Origin: Leptospira sp. WS58.C1
Lineage (GTDB): Bacteria > Spirochaetota > Leptospiria > Leptospirales > Leptospiraceae
Length of the DNA: 64,000 nt
NCBI RefSeq assembly: GCF_040833995.1
Contig: NZ_CP162137.1
Coordinates: 3,394,001 to 3,458,000, forward strand
Direction: 5' to 3'
Shown here piece by piece: positions 27,675-36,356 of the stretch. The notes under the pieces were generated by a model. That model was not told the DNA's origin, ran no database searches, and saw only the letters and a program-made list of their open reading frames with translations. The stretch's first letter is position 1. Each line of letters begins with the position of its first letter. The translations under genes and the position numbers were made by a program.

Positions 27675-28208
27675 ATGCCGACCATTCTGGATTTCGTTCA
27701 TAGCGTTTTTACTCGAGTTTATCCCAAAGATTCCTTCATTTTTAAGGAAGGTGAAGAATCCGACGGAAATATGTATTTCCTTTTCCAAGGACATTTAATG
27801 GTCAGCAAGAATCGCCCGGAGGAAGGAGATAAATCCATTAAAGAAGTTTTTCCGGGAGAATTTTTCGGAGAGATCGCTTTGATATCCGGAAGAGCCAGAG
27901 CTATGTCCGTCCAAGTTCTTTCTCCTTCCGCAAAAGTTGGGGTCCTGAACAAGGGTGTTTTTGAAAAACTGGAAAAAACAAGTCCTCAATTCCTACTTTT
28001 ACTTCTTAAAAACACTTTTGAAAAATTGAATCGAGCAGAGATGAAACTAGAATCCCTATACGCGGAAATCCATAAAAAGGAAGAAGAATCCAAAACCGCA
28101 GCTGGGCCCATTACGGAGAACCAAGCGGTAATTCCGGAAAATGCCGAAGTTATCGATTCCGGTACCTTCCACGAAACTCCCGCAGAAGCGACAGGAAATA
28201 AGGAATGA
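27675..28208 (+). CDS. Cyclic nucleotide-binding domain protein (single domain), copy 1
   Basis: This 177-residue protein carries one cNMP-binding domain (about 10-125) with phosphate-binding cassette GEFFGEIALISGRARAMSV (about 56-74), including the conserved Glu and an Arg. There is no DNA-binding helix-turn-helix as in CRP. A charged C-terminal tail (about 130-177, Glu/Lys/Ala/Pro-rich) follows. It is paired with a second, related gene 4 bases downstream. It likely senses cAMP or cGMP or is structural, and works through partners. Confidence 0.8.
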   Translation: MPTILDFVHSVFTRVYPKDSFIFKEGEESDGNMYFLFQGHLMVSKNRPEEGDKSIKEVFPGEFFGEIALISGRARAMSVQVLSPSAKVGVLNKGVFEKLEKTSPQFLLLLLKNTFEKLNRAEMKLESLYAEIHKKEEESKTAAGPITENQAVIPENAEVIDSGTFHETPAEATGNKE

Positions 28209-28212
28209 TCAG

Positions 28213-28638
28213 ATGGGAATTAATATTTTAGAATTCATTAATAACGTTTCCGTTAAAACCTATCTAGCCGGAGAAGAAGTTTTTAAAGAAAAAGATCCTT
28301 CTAACGGTATGATGTATTTCGTATTCACAGGAGCTTTAGAGATCAGAAAGTCTTATGACGGAGAAGAAAGAGTGATCCGAAATTTGGAACCTGGAGCTTT
28401 TTTCGGAGAGATTGCATTGATCAACAATGTACCAAGGGCTGCAACCGCAAGAGTGATCACTGAAAAAGCTAAAATAGGGATCTTGGACCAGGAAATGTTC
28501 TATCGGATCGGACAAACGAATCCTAAATTTTTTTCACTGCTTCTCAATACTACGATCCATAGATTGGTTTCCGTAGAAGACGAAATCGCAAAATTAAGTT
28601 CAGGACAACCTATCCATCCGATCCGCAACAAGGATTAA
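28213..28638 (+). CDS. Cyclic nucleotide-binding domain protein (single domain), copy 2
   Basis: This start at 28213 gives 141 residues and follows AAGGAATGATCAG; a longer frame from 28141 would overlap the first gene by 68 bases and adds only non-domain sequence. The domain (about 5-120) has phosphate-binding cassette GAFFGEIALINNVPRAATA (about 57-75) with Glu and Arg. No output domain. It is a tandem paralogue of the preceding protein and shares MyFvF/GAl and tail-free organisation. Its end converges with DUF1564, 7 bases apart. Confidence 0.8.
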   Translation: MGINILEFINNVSVKTYLAGEEVFKEKDPSNGMMYFVFTGALEIRKSYDGEERVIRNLEPGAFFGEIALINNVPRAATARVITEKAKIGILDQEMFYRIGQTNPKFFSLLLNTTIHRLVSVEDEIAKLSSGQPIHPIRNKD

Positions 28639-28645
28639 TTTCCGA

Positions 28646-29083
28646 TCAAGCTACCTTCTTCTTTTCGGAAACTTCCGGAGAAGGAGTTTCCGAAAAATAT
28701 CTACTTAACAAAAACGTAAATAAGTAACACTTGGAAACTCCGTGTTTTCTTGCATAGTTGCCTAGAAGGTTCCAATCGTCTAGATCCGGCCTAAAATTCA
28801 GGCGGTTCCAGTCTTTCTGTTTACCTTCTTCCTTTTTTTGGTACAACATCAAAGTGGAGTCCGGATTTAGTTTTTCTTGAAAATGTAGATCGGGACCGTA
28901 CAATTCCAATAAATCCTTTAGGCATCTGGCTCCTGACCTAGACCCGCTCCAGTTTTTCAGATAATTTTTAAATAACTTATCCGGCAGGATCAACGTACAG
29001 ACCGGCATAGATTCTCTGGGAGACTTTGCCTTCCAAGATTTACTTTTGATGGGTTTTGGGTTTAATATTAGTTTGAACTTCAT
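28646..29083 (-). CDS. DUF1564 family protein (Leptospira-specific)
   Basis: This 145-residue protein carries the DUF1564 features CTLILPDKLFKNYLKNW and FRPDLDDWNLLGNYARKHG. DUF1564 is, to my knowledge, found only in Leptospira and occurs in several copies per genome. The N-terminus is basic (KPKPIKSKSWKAKSPR). A start at 29008 (MPVCTL) is also possible. There is no signal peptide. Function unknown; the helical, positively charged build could suggest nucleic acid binding. Confidence 0.75.
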   Translation of the reverse strand: MKFKLILNPKPIKSKSWKAKSPRESMPVCTLILPDKLFKNYLKNWSGSRSGARCLKDLLELYGPDLHFQEKLNPDSTLMLYQKKEEGKQKDWNRLNFRPDLDDWNLLGNYARKHGVSKCYLFTFLLSRYFSETPSPEVSEKKKVA

Positions 29084-29202
29084 ACCCGTCCCGGTCTCTA
29101 TTCCGGTCCGACGCTTACGTTTTTTTCCGCGTAAATCCGGAAAAATGTTTCCGGGACCCTACTTTCCGACCGGAATCAAATCTAATAAGAAAGGAGGATG
29201 GA

Positions 29203-29736
29203 ATGTCGGAACAAAAAGATCTGGAATATGCAATTTTAGGTGGGGGATGTTTTTGGTGCGTCGAAGCGATCTACCAATTGGTAGACGGAGTAGAATCCAT
29301 TGTCTCCGGCTATGCGGGAGGTCATGATCCTGCGCCCAATTATAGATCCGTTTGCACCGGACTGACGGGACATGCGGAGGTGATCCGAGTCGGATTCGAT
29401 CCAAATAAGATCTCCTACAAAAACATTTTAGAAATCTTTTGGGAAGCGCATGATCCAACTACTAGGAACAAACAAGGCAACGACGAAGGTCCTCAGTATA
29501 GAAGTATCATCTTATACGAAAACCAAACTCAGAAAGAAATTGCGGAAGCTTCCAGAGCGGAAGCAGGTCCTAAGTTTGCTTCCCCTATCGTGACGGAGAT
29601 TGTTGCATTAGAGAAGTTTTTTCCGGCGGAGAATTACCACCAGAATTACTTCAGACTGAATCCGGGACAGCCATACTGTCATTATGTGATCCGCCCTAAG
29701 ATAGAGAAATTCCTGAAAAAGAAAACTTCTGCCTGA
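29203..29736 (+). CDS. msrA: Peptide-methionine (S)-S-oxide reductase
   Basis: This 177-residue enzyme repairs oxidised methionine. The catalytic cysteine is Cys16 in GGGCFWCVEA. Downstream are GYAGGHDPAPNYRSVCTGLTGHAE and FWEAHDPTTRNKQGND, and the C-terminal YCHYVIRPK. It starts with ATG preceded by AAAGGAGG, an excellent ribosome site, and ends at a terminator. The gene is separate from msrB. Assignment is secure. Confidence 0.97.
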   Translation: MSEQKDLEYAILGGGCFWCVEAIYQLVDGVESIVSGYAGGHDPAPNYRSVCTGLTGHAEVIRVGFDPNKISYKNILEIFWEAHDPTTRNKQGNDEGPQYRSIILYENQTQKEIAEASRAEAGPKFASPIVTEIVALEKFFPAENYHQNYFRLNPGQPYCHYVIRPKIEKFLKKKTSA

Positions 29737-29758
29737 AACCGTACGAATTATTGGGACA

Positions 29759-29787
29759 AAACTCGGATATTTTCGGGTTTTATTTTT
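29759..29787 (+). terminator. Terminator of msrA
   Basis: AAACTCG (29759-29765) pairs with CGGGTTT (29774-29780) with one G-U pair, followed by TATTTTT. It stands 10 bases before the TetR operator. Confidence 0.7.
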
Positions 29788-29796
29788 AACAAAAAA

Positions 29797-29848
29797 CATA
29801 CCATACTGTATGGTATGAAATTGACAAACTCCGGAAAAAGCTTATCTT
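29797..29848 (+). promoter_or_regulatory. 21-bp palindromic operator adjoining a consensus promoter
   Basis: CATACCATAC (29797-29806), T, GTATGGTATG (29808-29817) is a perfect palindrome. Three bases later stand -35 TTGACA (29821-29826) and, 16 bases on, -10 TATCTT (29843-29848). It serves the following membrane-protein and TetR genes, so autoregulation by the TetR protein is likely. Confidence 0.8.
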
Positions 29849-29873
29849 TAGGTTGAGAAAAAAGGAGGGAGAT

Positions 29874-30257
29874 ATGGACTCCGAAATTTTAATCAGATCA
29901 GGCGCCGTATTTAATCTTGGATTTGCGGTATTCCATTTATTCTTTTGGAAATTATTCGAATGGAAGAAGGAATCCAAACGAATGAGCCGAGCCAACTACG
30001 CGATTATCCAGATATTCAATCTATGTTTGATCCTAGTATTTATCGCGATGGGCTGGATCTCCTGGTTCCATTCAGGAGAACTTTTAGGTTCTGCATTAGG
30101 CAAAACTGTCCTTTTCTTTTTTGGTTTATTTTGGGCGGCAAGATTTCTGGAACAATTCATATTTTTAAGAGTGAATCGAGTTATGGTACATGTATTGTCC
30201 GTTTTGTTTTTACTCGGAACATTATTATATTCAGTTCCGTTCTTTAGAGGGATCTAA
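29874..30257 (+). CDS. Four-helix membrane protein, TetR-controlled
   Basis: From the ATG at 29874, with AAAGGAGGGAGAT before it, the protein has 127 residues. Four hydrophobic helices (about 10-27, 43-62, 75-95, 103-122) fill most of it. It is similar in outline to small conserved inner-membrane proteins but no family is recognised. The longer frame from 29853 lacks a ribosome site. It sits directly behind a strong promoter and operator and 3 bases before a TetR gene, so its level is likely inducible. Confidence 0.7.
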   Translation: MDSEILIRSGAVFNLGFAVFHLFFWKLFEWKKESKRMSRANYAIIQIFNLCLILVFIAMGWISWFHSGELLGSALGKTVLFFFGLFWAARFLEQFIFLRVNRVMVHVLSVLFLLGTLLYSVPFFRGI

Positions 30258-30260
30258 TAA

Positions 30261-30806
30261 TTGAAATCAGGAAAAGAAGATTGGATCAAAGAAGGTCTTA
30301 GGATCTTGTATGAATTAGGACCGGAGTCTTTGGTGATCGAAGAACTTTGTAAAGGGCTTTCCAGGACCAAGGGCTCCTTCTATCATCATTTTTCCGGAAG
30401 AGAAGATTATTGTTCCCAACTTCTAAATTATTGGAAAAATAAAAACACGTTAGAAGTGATCCGTATTTCTTCTAAAAAAAATAGTTCGGATAATGCTTTG
30501 GCGAGACTTACCGTCTTAACTCGCAATCTAGAATCCAATCCAGAAAGAGCGATCCGAGCCTGGTCTTTTAGAGATCCAATCGCAGCAAAAGTCCAGAAAG
30601 AAGTAGATGAATGGAGAATCGATTATTTAAAAAAATTATTATCTGAAACCTATTCCGAAAAGATCGCAGAACTCAAAGCGAAAGTGATCCATTCCGTTTT
30701 TCTAAGCTACACTTTAGCTTTCTCTTCTATTTCGAAAAAAGATCTGGTGAAAATTTACGAAGATATTGTTCCGGAAACGTATCCGAATACATCCAAAAAA
30801 AGATGA
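30261..30806 (+). CDS. TetR/AcrR family transcriptional regulator
   Basis: This 181-residue protein starts at a TTG three bases after the membrane gene. The N-terminal helix-turn-helix (about 5-50) has the family signature: ILYELGPESLVIEELCKGL, SRTKGSFYHHFSGREDY. The C-terminal part (about 60-180) is a helical ligand-binding and dimerisation domain. The 21-bp palindrome upstream of the operon is the likely binding site. The inducer is unknown. Its stop is 3 bases from the stop of the convergent histidine kinase. Confidence 0.88.
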   Translation: MKSGKEDWIKEGLRILYELGPESLVIEELCKGLSRTKGSFYHHFSGREDYCSQLLNYWKNKNTLEVIRISSKKNSSDNALARLTVLTRNLESNPERAIRAWSFRDPIAAKVQKEVDEWRIDYLKKLLSETYSEKIAELKAKVIHSVFLSYTLAFSSISKKDLVKIYEDIVPETYPNTSKKR

Positions 30807-30809
30807 GGA

Positions 30810-33194
30810 TTATATCGGCAGGATCACTAAGAAGGCAGTACCTTGGGGAGAGGTTTCGAATCCTATAGATCCCCCATGATTTTCCACGATTCGTTTTGCG
30901 ATATCCAAGCCTAATCCGGATCCTTCTCCGGGGGCTTTGGTTGTGAAGAACGGTTCAAAAATCCTTTCTTGTATAGCTTCCGGGATCCCAGGTCCATTAT
31001 CCGAAATCTTAATACAGATATGATCTTTACCTTTCCCGGTGCTTACGTTAATTTTTAGAATTCCTTTGAAGCTCATCGCTTGTGCCGCGTTGTAGATAAG
31101 GTTGGTCCAAACATGTAACAGATCATCAGAGTATCCCGGAACAATCGAGGTTCCTGCATCATATTCTTTAATGATCTCAATGCCCGCCTTCAATTGATTT
31201 TGATAAATAGTAAGAACGGTATCTATACTTTCCCTGATATTCACAGGAGTTTTAGGTCCACCATTGCTAAAATGGGAAAAGTTTTTAAGCGCATACACGA
31301 TCTTAGAGGTTCTGTCTACGGACATATCCACTAATTTGGAACTTCTGCTTGCTTGGATCTCATCCAAGGCATATTGGATAATTTGATGGACCTTTTCTCC
31401 GATAAATAATTTCGGGAATTCTTCTAGTGCGGCCTCTAATCCTGCTTCTATCAAACCTTCCGCTATATTTCTAGCTTCTGAAATCCCAAGTTCCTTAAGT
31501 CGAGATTCTAAAATTTTTGTTTTGGCTCTCACTTCTTTTGGTGGAATAATTTCTTGGTAGGCTCTTCCTTTTTTTAATAAAGATTGGAATTCCAATTTGG
31601 CTTCGTTATCAAGATTTTCCGAAACTGAAGCAGCTTCCTGCATTCTATCCAATACACGATCAAAATGGCTTTTGACGGACTCGTTCGCCGCTCGGATCAC
31701 TCCGATGGGATTATTGATCTCATGTGCAATCCCGGCGACCAATTGACCTAAGGAAGCCATTTTCTCGGAAAGTATCAATTGATTTTGAGTTTTTTGAAGA
31801 TACTCAAGTGTGGACTCTAATTCCGTTTTTTGTCTTGCAATCAATTCGTTCTGAGCGGAGATCTCATTGTTCAAAATCCTTAATTCTTCAGCCTCTTTTT
31901 TGGAAGAAATATCCTTTACCATATTGATCATACGGGCTTCTCCGTCGATCACTGCGAATCTTGTGGAAAATTCAACTTGGATCATACGTCCATCTTTGGC
32001 TCGGAATATTACTTCTTCGTTATGTAAGAATCCGTCCCGTTTGATCTTTTCCTTAAAGTATTCCCTTTCAGCGGAATTTAACCAGATACCAAGCTCCACG
32101 CTAGTGCGACCGATTACATCGTCTCTTGTATAACCGAATAATTCGGTAAATCCGTCATTGATATCCACATATTTTCCATCTTCGAAATTGGAAATGGATG
32201 TAGCATAAGGGCTTAATTTGAAAACTTTGGAAAATAATTCCTGGCTCGCTTTAATCTCTTCACCGGCGATATGTTTTTCGGTAATATCCTGGCCGGTCCC
32301 ATAACCCATTATGGAATCTTTATATTTCCCCTTTGCTAAAATATATCTGGTTCTCCCGTCGTCACCCTTGGCCTTAAAAATAAATTCAACGGAGAAAGAA
32401 GGATCATTGAAATTTTTTGCTCCTTCGGAAAGTGTAAAAATAATTTTTTCCTTATCCTCCGTTTCTACGTATTTTTCCAAAAATTGATCCATAAGCATCG
32501 TTATGGCTCCTTTGGCGGTTTTATCCCCCAACATGATACGATATTCTTTTGATAAGGTCACTTCCTTAGTTTCCAAATTTATCGTAATTCCGCCTAACTT
32601 AGCATCGATCTGTGCCCTGGATAATTCTTCTCGTATTTTAGATAATCCCGATAGTCCGAATTTCATCAGGATCCAGGCCATAAACAAACCTACTGAATTT
32701 CCAATGAAGACGGACCATTCTCCCACCGGATAATTTGGCGCAGGTATCATCCCTTTGGATTTTAAATAGATGCTTACAAGTCCGGTAAAGAAGGACAATA
32801 ATGTATAAAATAAAGCCCCAGCTTTCCCCAGGATCAAAGAAGCGAGAACAATTATGATCATAAACTGAGAGAAAGATATGGCATAAACTCCGCCTTCTCT
32901 CAATGACACGATACAAAGGGCAAGCCATTCTAAAAAGATCATGAGATGGGCGCCTAGTTTTACCTTCCCCGATTTGGCAAGAAGGTGGCACAGGATCACC
33001 GCAGTAGGAATGATATAAAAGGAATAATAAACATTCTTAGGTTTTTCAGAAATGAGCGGATGAATGATACGATAGAGGACCGCAACGGTAAAGGTGACAT
33101 ACATCAGACCATAAAGAAGTTTTATCGAAACCTCTTTTTCGGCGTCTGCTGACAGTGGAGGATAAATTAATCTTTTAAGACGTCGCAGAATCAT
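30810..33194 (-). CDS. PAS-domain sensor histidine kinase with six-helix membrane sensor
   Basis: This 794-residue protein has about six transmembrane helices in residues 25-180, then two PAS domains (about 195-305 and 315-430), a coiled-coil linker and the kinase core. The phosphorylated histidine is His491 in GQLVAGIAHEINNPIG. A long insertion of about 70 residues separates it from later dimerisation sequence, and the ATPase domain has N-box LIYNAAQAM, G1 ISDNGPGIPE, F-box FEPFFTTK and G2 GEGSGLGLD. No adjacent response regulator exists in the window. Signal unknown. Confidence 0.9.
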   Translation of the reverse strand: MILRRLKRLIYPPLSADAEKEVSIKLLYGLMYVTFTVAVLYRIIHPLISEKPKNVYYSFYIIPTAVILCHLLAKSGKVKLGAHLMIFLEWLALCIVSLREGGVYAISFSQFMIIIVLASLILGKAGALFYTLLSFFTGLVSIYLKSKGMIPAPNYPVGEWSVFIGNSVGLFMAWILMKFGLSGLSKIREELSRAQIDAKLGGITINLETKEVTLSKEYRIMLGDKTAKGAITMLMDQFLEKYVETEDKEKIIFTLSEGAKNFNDPSFSVEFIFKAKGDDGRTRYILAKGKYKDSIMGYGTGQDITEKHIAGEEIKASQELFSKVFKLSPYATSISNFEDGKYVDINDGFTELFGYTRDDVIGRTSVELGIWLNSAEREYFKEKIKRDGFLHNEEVIFRAKDGRMIQVEFSTRFAVIDGEARMINMVKDISSKKEAEELRILNNEISAQNELIARQKTELESTLEYLQKTQNQLILSEKMASLGQLVAGIAHEINNPIGVIRAANESVKSHFDRVLDRMQEAASVSENLDNEAKLEFQSLLKKGRAYQEIIPPKEVRAKTKILESRLKELGISEARNIAEGLIEAGLEAALEEFPKLFIGEKVHQIIQYALDEIQASRSSKLVDMSVDRTSKIVYALKNFSHFSNGGPKTPVNIRESIDTVLTIYQNQLKAGIEIIKEYDAGTSIVPGYSDDLLHVWTNLIYNAAQAMSFKGILKINVSTGKGKDHICIKISDNGPGIPEAIQERIFEPFFTTKAPGEGSGLGLDIAKRIVENHGGSIGFETSPQGTAFLVILPI

Positions 33195-33419
33195 TCTTAA
33201 TGCCGTTGACTTGCCAATTTAGAATTTCTTGCACAAGATTGAAAAGCGGGATTTAATGATCCTTATAAAATTCAAGTAAGATCAGAACATTCCATTAATC
33301 CGAAAGATCTAAATTTTTAGTCGATCTGTCTCTTATGTATCGGTTTTGAAGGGATCTTTTTTTATCCGTATAAACAGATCTTGTAAAAAAATTTTTGCAA
33401 ACCGGGTGACATGGTATAA

Positions 33420-34133
33420 ATGAGAATCATGAATTTCCTGAAAAATCTATTTCCTTCTCCTTTTAAGATCCACAGACTCGTGGAAGTTCTAAGCATACTT
33501 TTATTTTTAGTTTTTTTAGGAATGTGCCTGTATCAGTTTGCAAAGATGTCCTTGCCGATTTTGCAGGATTCTCCGCGGATCTTCTTTTCCAAACTTTTAG
33601 CTCTCTTATTCTTAGCTTATATTGCTGCTGATTTTCTTTCAGGCCTCGTTCATTTTTTAGGAGATAGTTTCGGGAACGAATTCACTCCTTATATCGGTCC
33701 AGCTTTCATTTTTCCTTTTAGGGACCATCATGTAGACCCGAAAGGGATCACAAGACATGATTTCGTAGAAACGAACGGAAATAATTGTCTAGTTTCTCTT
33801 CCGATCCTTCTGTATTGTTTTTTTGCTCCTTTAAAAAGCGGGGATTTTCCTTGGATGAGAACATTTTGGACCTTAGTTCTAGTCGGGATCTTTTTCACGA
33901 ACCAGATCCATAAATGGGCCCACCAAGATGAGCCCAATACGTTCATTAGATACATGCAAAAAAAACATTGGATACTTTCTCCTGAACACCATAAAATACA
34001 TCATACCGCTCCATACGATACGTATTTTTGTATTACCACCGGTTGGTGGAATCCGTTACTGCACAAGATACGATTTTTTCCGGCAGTGAAGAAGTCTGTG
34101 AATTCCTTTCTAGATCTTCTACACATCCGATAA
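33420..34133 (+). CDS. CarF/TMEM189-like lipid desaturase (Kua family)
   Basis: This 237-residue membrane protein has about four helices and a rich set of histidine motifs: LVHFLGDSFG (His78), FRDHHVDP (His103-104), HDF (His113), NQIHKWAHQ (His164, His168), PEHHKIHH (His190-191, 194-195). These match the Kua/PEDS1/CarF family, di-iron enzymes that make the vinyl-ether bond of plasmalogens; CarF is known in myxobacteria and PEDS1 in animals. It has no fused partner. It is followed by two lipoprotein alpha/beta hydrolases on the same strand. Assignment is to the family; product is inferred. Confidence 0.78.
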   Translation: MRIMNFLKNLFPSPFKIHRLVEVLSILLFLVFLGMCLYQFAKMSLPILQDSPRIFFSKLLALLFLAYIAADFLSGLVHFLGDSFGNEFTPYIGPAFIFPFRDHHVDPKGITRHDFVETNGNNCLVSLPILLYCFFAPLKSGDFPWMRTFWTLVLVGIFFTNQIHKWAHQDEPNTFIRYMQKKHWILSPEHHKIHHTAPYDTYFCITTGWWNPLLHKIRFFPAVKKSVNSFLDLLHIR

Positions 34134-34211
34134 TACGAACATCGTTCTTTACTTCGATTTTGATTTGGAATTTTCCTTGATTCCATTTCGGCAAGGAGGA
34201 GGATCGCGGGT

Positions 34212-35276
34212 ATGCTTCGTTTTCTCTCCGCATTCTTCGTATGCGTACCGCTAATCGTTTCTTGTTCCGCGAATATCGCGTTAAAAGGTGAGATCCTTCA
34301 TCCTAAGACCTCCGACGGTTGGGATCTGACTCTGGAACATTTTCCTCCTCTACAAGGAACTTCACAAAAAAAATATCCTGTGATTCTTTGTCATGGATTC
34401 ATAGCGAATCGTATCTATCTTAAGATCAATGAAAAGTCGTCGATTGTCGCACATCTTCAAAAAGAAGGTTACGACGTTTGGCTTTTGGACCTAAGAGGAA
34501 AACAAGAAGCCGGATCTCCATCTTTATTTTGGGGAGATAAAACTTTCGATTATTCCATAGATGATTATATAAAACAAGATGCGGATGCAGCGATCCAATA
34601 TGTTCTTAAAACAACCGGCAAGGAGAAGGTGAACTGGATCGGTCATAGTATGGGAGGAATGCTCCAATACGCAAGACTCGGAAGTTTAGGAGAAAATAGA
34701 GTCGCTAACTTCGTAGCGATAGGTTCTCCCGCAATCATGGATCCCCCATCCGACGCGTTAAAATTATGGTCTAGTTTTACTTGGCTTATGAACCTTTGGC
34801 CGGCAGTCCCGACGGAAACCTGGTCTGGCATCCGGGGAGGAACGGGACTCCCGATCTTTCCTAAAAAAAGTTTCGAAGAAGTTTTTTGGCACCAACCGAA
34901 TATAGAACCGAAAATTGTATCTGGGATCTTTACTGACTCTATCGCAACAGTATCTAAAAGAGAAGCAAGACAGATGGATAAGATCGTAGAAACAGGACAA
35001 TTCCGTTCCGAAGACGGTAAGTTGATCTACACCCAAGGTTTTGGAAATATCAAGATCCCCGTATTACTCGTAGCGGGCAGAAGGGATAAACTAGGATTCG
35101 CATATTCTCTCCGATACGTTTACGACCAATTAGGTTCTACCGATAAAACATTATTCGTACTTTCTAAAGGGAAAGGTTTCTCAGAGGACTATGGTCATAC
35201 GGACCTAGTGGTAGGAAAAAAGGCGGATGACGAAGTATTCCCGACGATCATCCAGTGGCTGAACAAAAGAAATTAA
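34212..35276 (+). CDS. Lipoprotein alpha/beta hydrolase (lipase-like)
   Basis: This 354-residue protein begins with a lipoprotein signal peptide, lipobox LIVSC, acylated Cys18. The mature chain has VILCHGFIAN, the nucleophile elbow GHSMG with Ser146, the catalytic-acid region VAGRRDKLG and the histidine region DYGHTDLVVG. The fold is that of lysosomal-lipase-like/AB-hydrolase proteins. The periplasmic or outer-membrane lipase role is inferred. A similar gene follows 14 bases later. Confidence 0.85.
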   Translation: MLRFLSAFFVCVPLIVSCSANIALKGEILHPKTSDGWDLTLEHFPPLQGTSQKKYPVILCHGFIANRIYLKINEKSSIVAHLQKEGYDVWLLDLRGKQEAGSPSLFWGDKTFDYSIDDYIKQDADAAIQYVLKTTGKEKVNWIGHSMGGMLQYARLGSLGENRVANFVAIGSPAIMDPPSDALKLWSSFTWLMNLWPAVPTETWSGIRGGTGLPIFPKKSFEEVFWHQPNIEPKIVSGIFTDSIATVSKREARQMDKIVETGQFRSEDGKLIYTQGFGNIKIPVLLVAGRRDKLGFAYSLRYVYDQLGSTDKTLFVLSKGKGFSEDYGHTDLVVGKKADDEVFPTIIQWLNKRN

Positions 35277-35290
35277 CTCCGGATCATAAA

Positions 35291-36217
35291 ATGAAATTCA
35301 AAAACAAAATCATATTTTTCTTTTTTTCCATTTTTCTGCTTCTCTCATGCACTCGATACGCAGTGATCACGGAAGAAACTTTTAAAAATCAGACGGCAAA
35401 TATTGCGTCTAACGTATATCTCACAAACTTTTTAAAACATAGCTCGGACTATCCGCCTATCCTACTATTGGATCCTATCCTAGTGAATAAAAAGTCCTTA
35501 TACCTGGGTGATTATAACGGATTGATCGGGGTACTAAGCGGAAATGGATTCTCGGTATTCCTTTTACATTTCGAAGTGTATCCCGGTTTAGATCTGAAAG
35601 AAGTCGGAGAAAAACTACTCCCACAAGCCGTCTCTCAAGTCCAAGGTTTAAGCAATCGAAAAGATTACATTTTAGGCGGGGTATCCGTTGGAGGTCAGGC
35701 AATTCTTCATTATATACGATTCAAAAAAGATCCTGCAATCTCAAAGGTTTTCTTTTTAGGGACCGGAATGGATTATAAATACAACGATAGTTTTTTGGAT
35801 GATATGAAAAAAGAGAAACGATTCGGCACTGACCTTTCCAATTCCTGCAAGAACAAAGATAGTTTCTGCTCTAGATTTATTTCTTTGGACGAGGATAATC
35901 CGACTACTTTATATCTTTACCAAACATTGTGGAACTATCTCCCTCCATTGGAAGAAAATCCGAAGGTTTGGACCGATTTCGAATTAATGGATTTTCCTAC
36001 TCTTTTTGTCGCAGGTAAGTTGGACAATATTGCAACTTCAGAATCTATCCATCCGGTATATCGTAGAAAAAGAGGATTTTCTCAGTTTTTCGAAGTAGGA
36101 AGGGACAATGGAGGAAAGATAGACTATGACCATCTTTCCTTATTTGCACATGAATCAGCTCCTTCCGATATTTATCAAAAAATAGCGGATTGGTTGGCTA
36201 AGAAGAAAGGAGAGTAA
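35291..36217 (+). CDS. Lipoprotein alpha/beta hydrolase, second copy
   Basis: From the ATG at 35291 it has 308 residues, with a lipoprotein signal ending LLLSC (Cys20). The longer frame from 35255 would overlap the preceding hydrolase and lacks a signal. The nucleophile elbow is GGVSVGG with Ser132. Later there are LFVAGKLDNIA and DYDHLSLF for the acid and histidine. Sequence is only distantly related to its neighbour, and residues around the active site are different, so the two may act on different lipids. Confidence 0.78.
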   Translation: MKFKNKIIFFFFSIFLLLSCTRYAVITEETFKNQTANIASNVYLTNFLKHSSDYPPILLLDPILVNKKSLYLGDYNGLIGVLSGNGFSVFLLHFEVYPGLDLKEVGEKLLPQAVSQVQGLSNRKDYILGGVSVGGQAILHYIRFKKDPAISKVFFLGTGMDYKYNDSFLDDMKKEKRFGTDLSNSCKNKDSFCSRFISLDEDNPTTLYLYQTLWNYLPPLEENPKVWTDFELMDFPTLFVAGKLDNIATSESIHPVYRRKRGFSQFFEVGRDNGGKIDYDHLSLFAHESAPSDIYQKIADWLAKKKGE

Positions 36218-36227
36218 TTCGGACGGC

Positions 36228-36287
36228 GATGCAGGAATTCCAGTAAAGCTCCGAACCGCACGTCGAAAGTTATGTTGGAATTCCAAC
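36228..36287. repeat. Intergenic repeat copy and palindrome
   Basis: GCGATGCAGGAATTCC (36228-36243) repeats the first 16 bases of the palindrome at 10168. Further on, GTTGGAATTCCAAC (36274-36287) is a perfect 14-bp palindrome. Both lie between convergent genes. Confidence 0.5.
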
Positions 36288-36356
36288 TTCGTGTAAACTG
36301 TAAATTCCTGGTCTTGTAGGAGTTTCAACAAAATGTTAGAAGGGGTTGTAGAAAGA

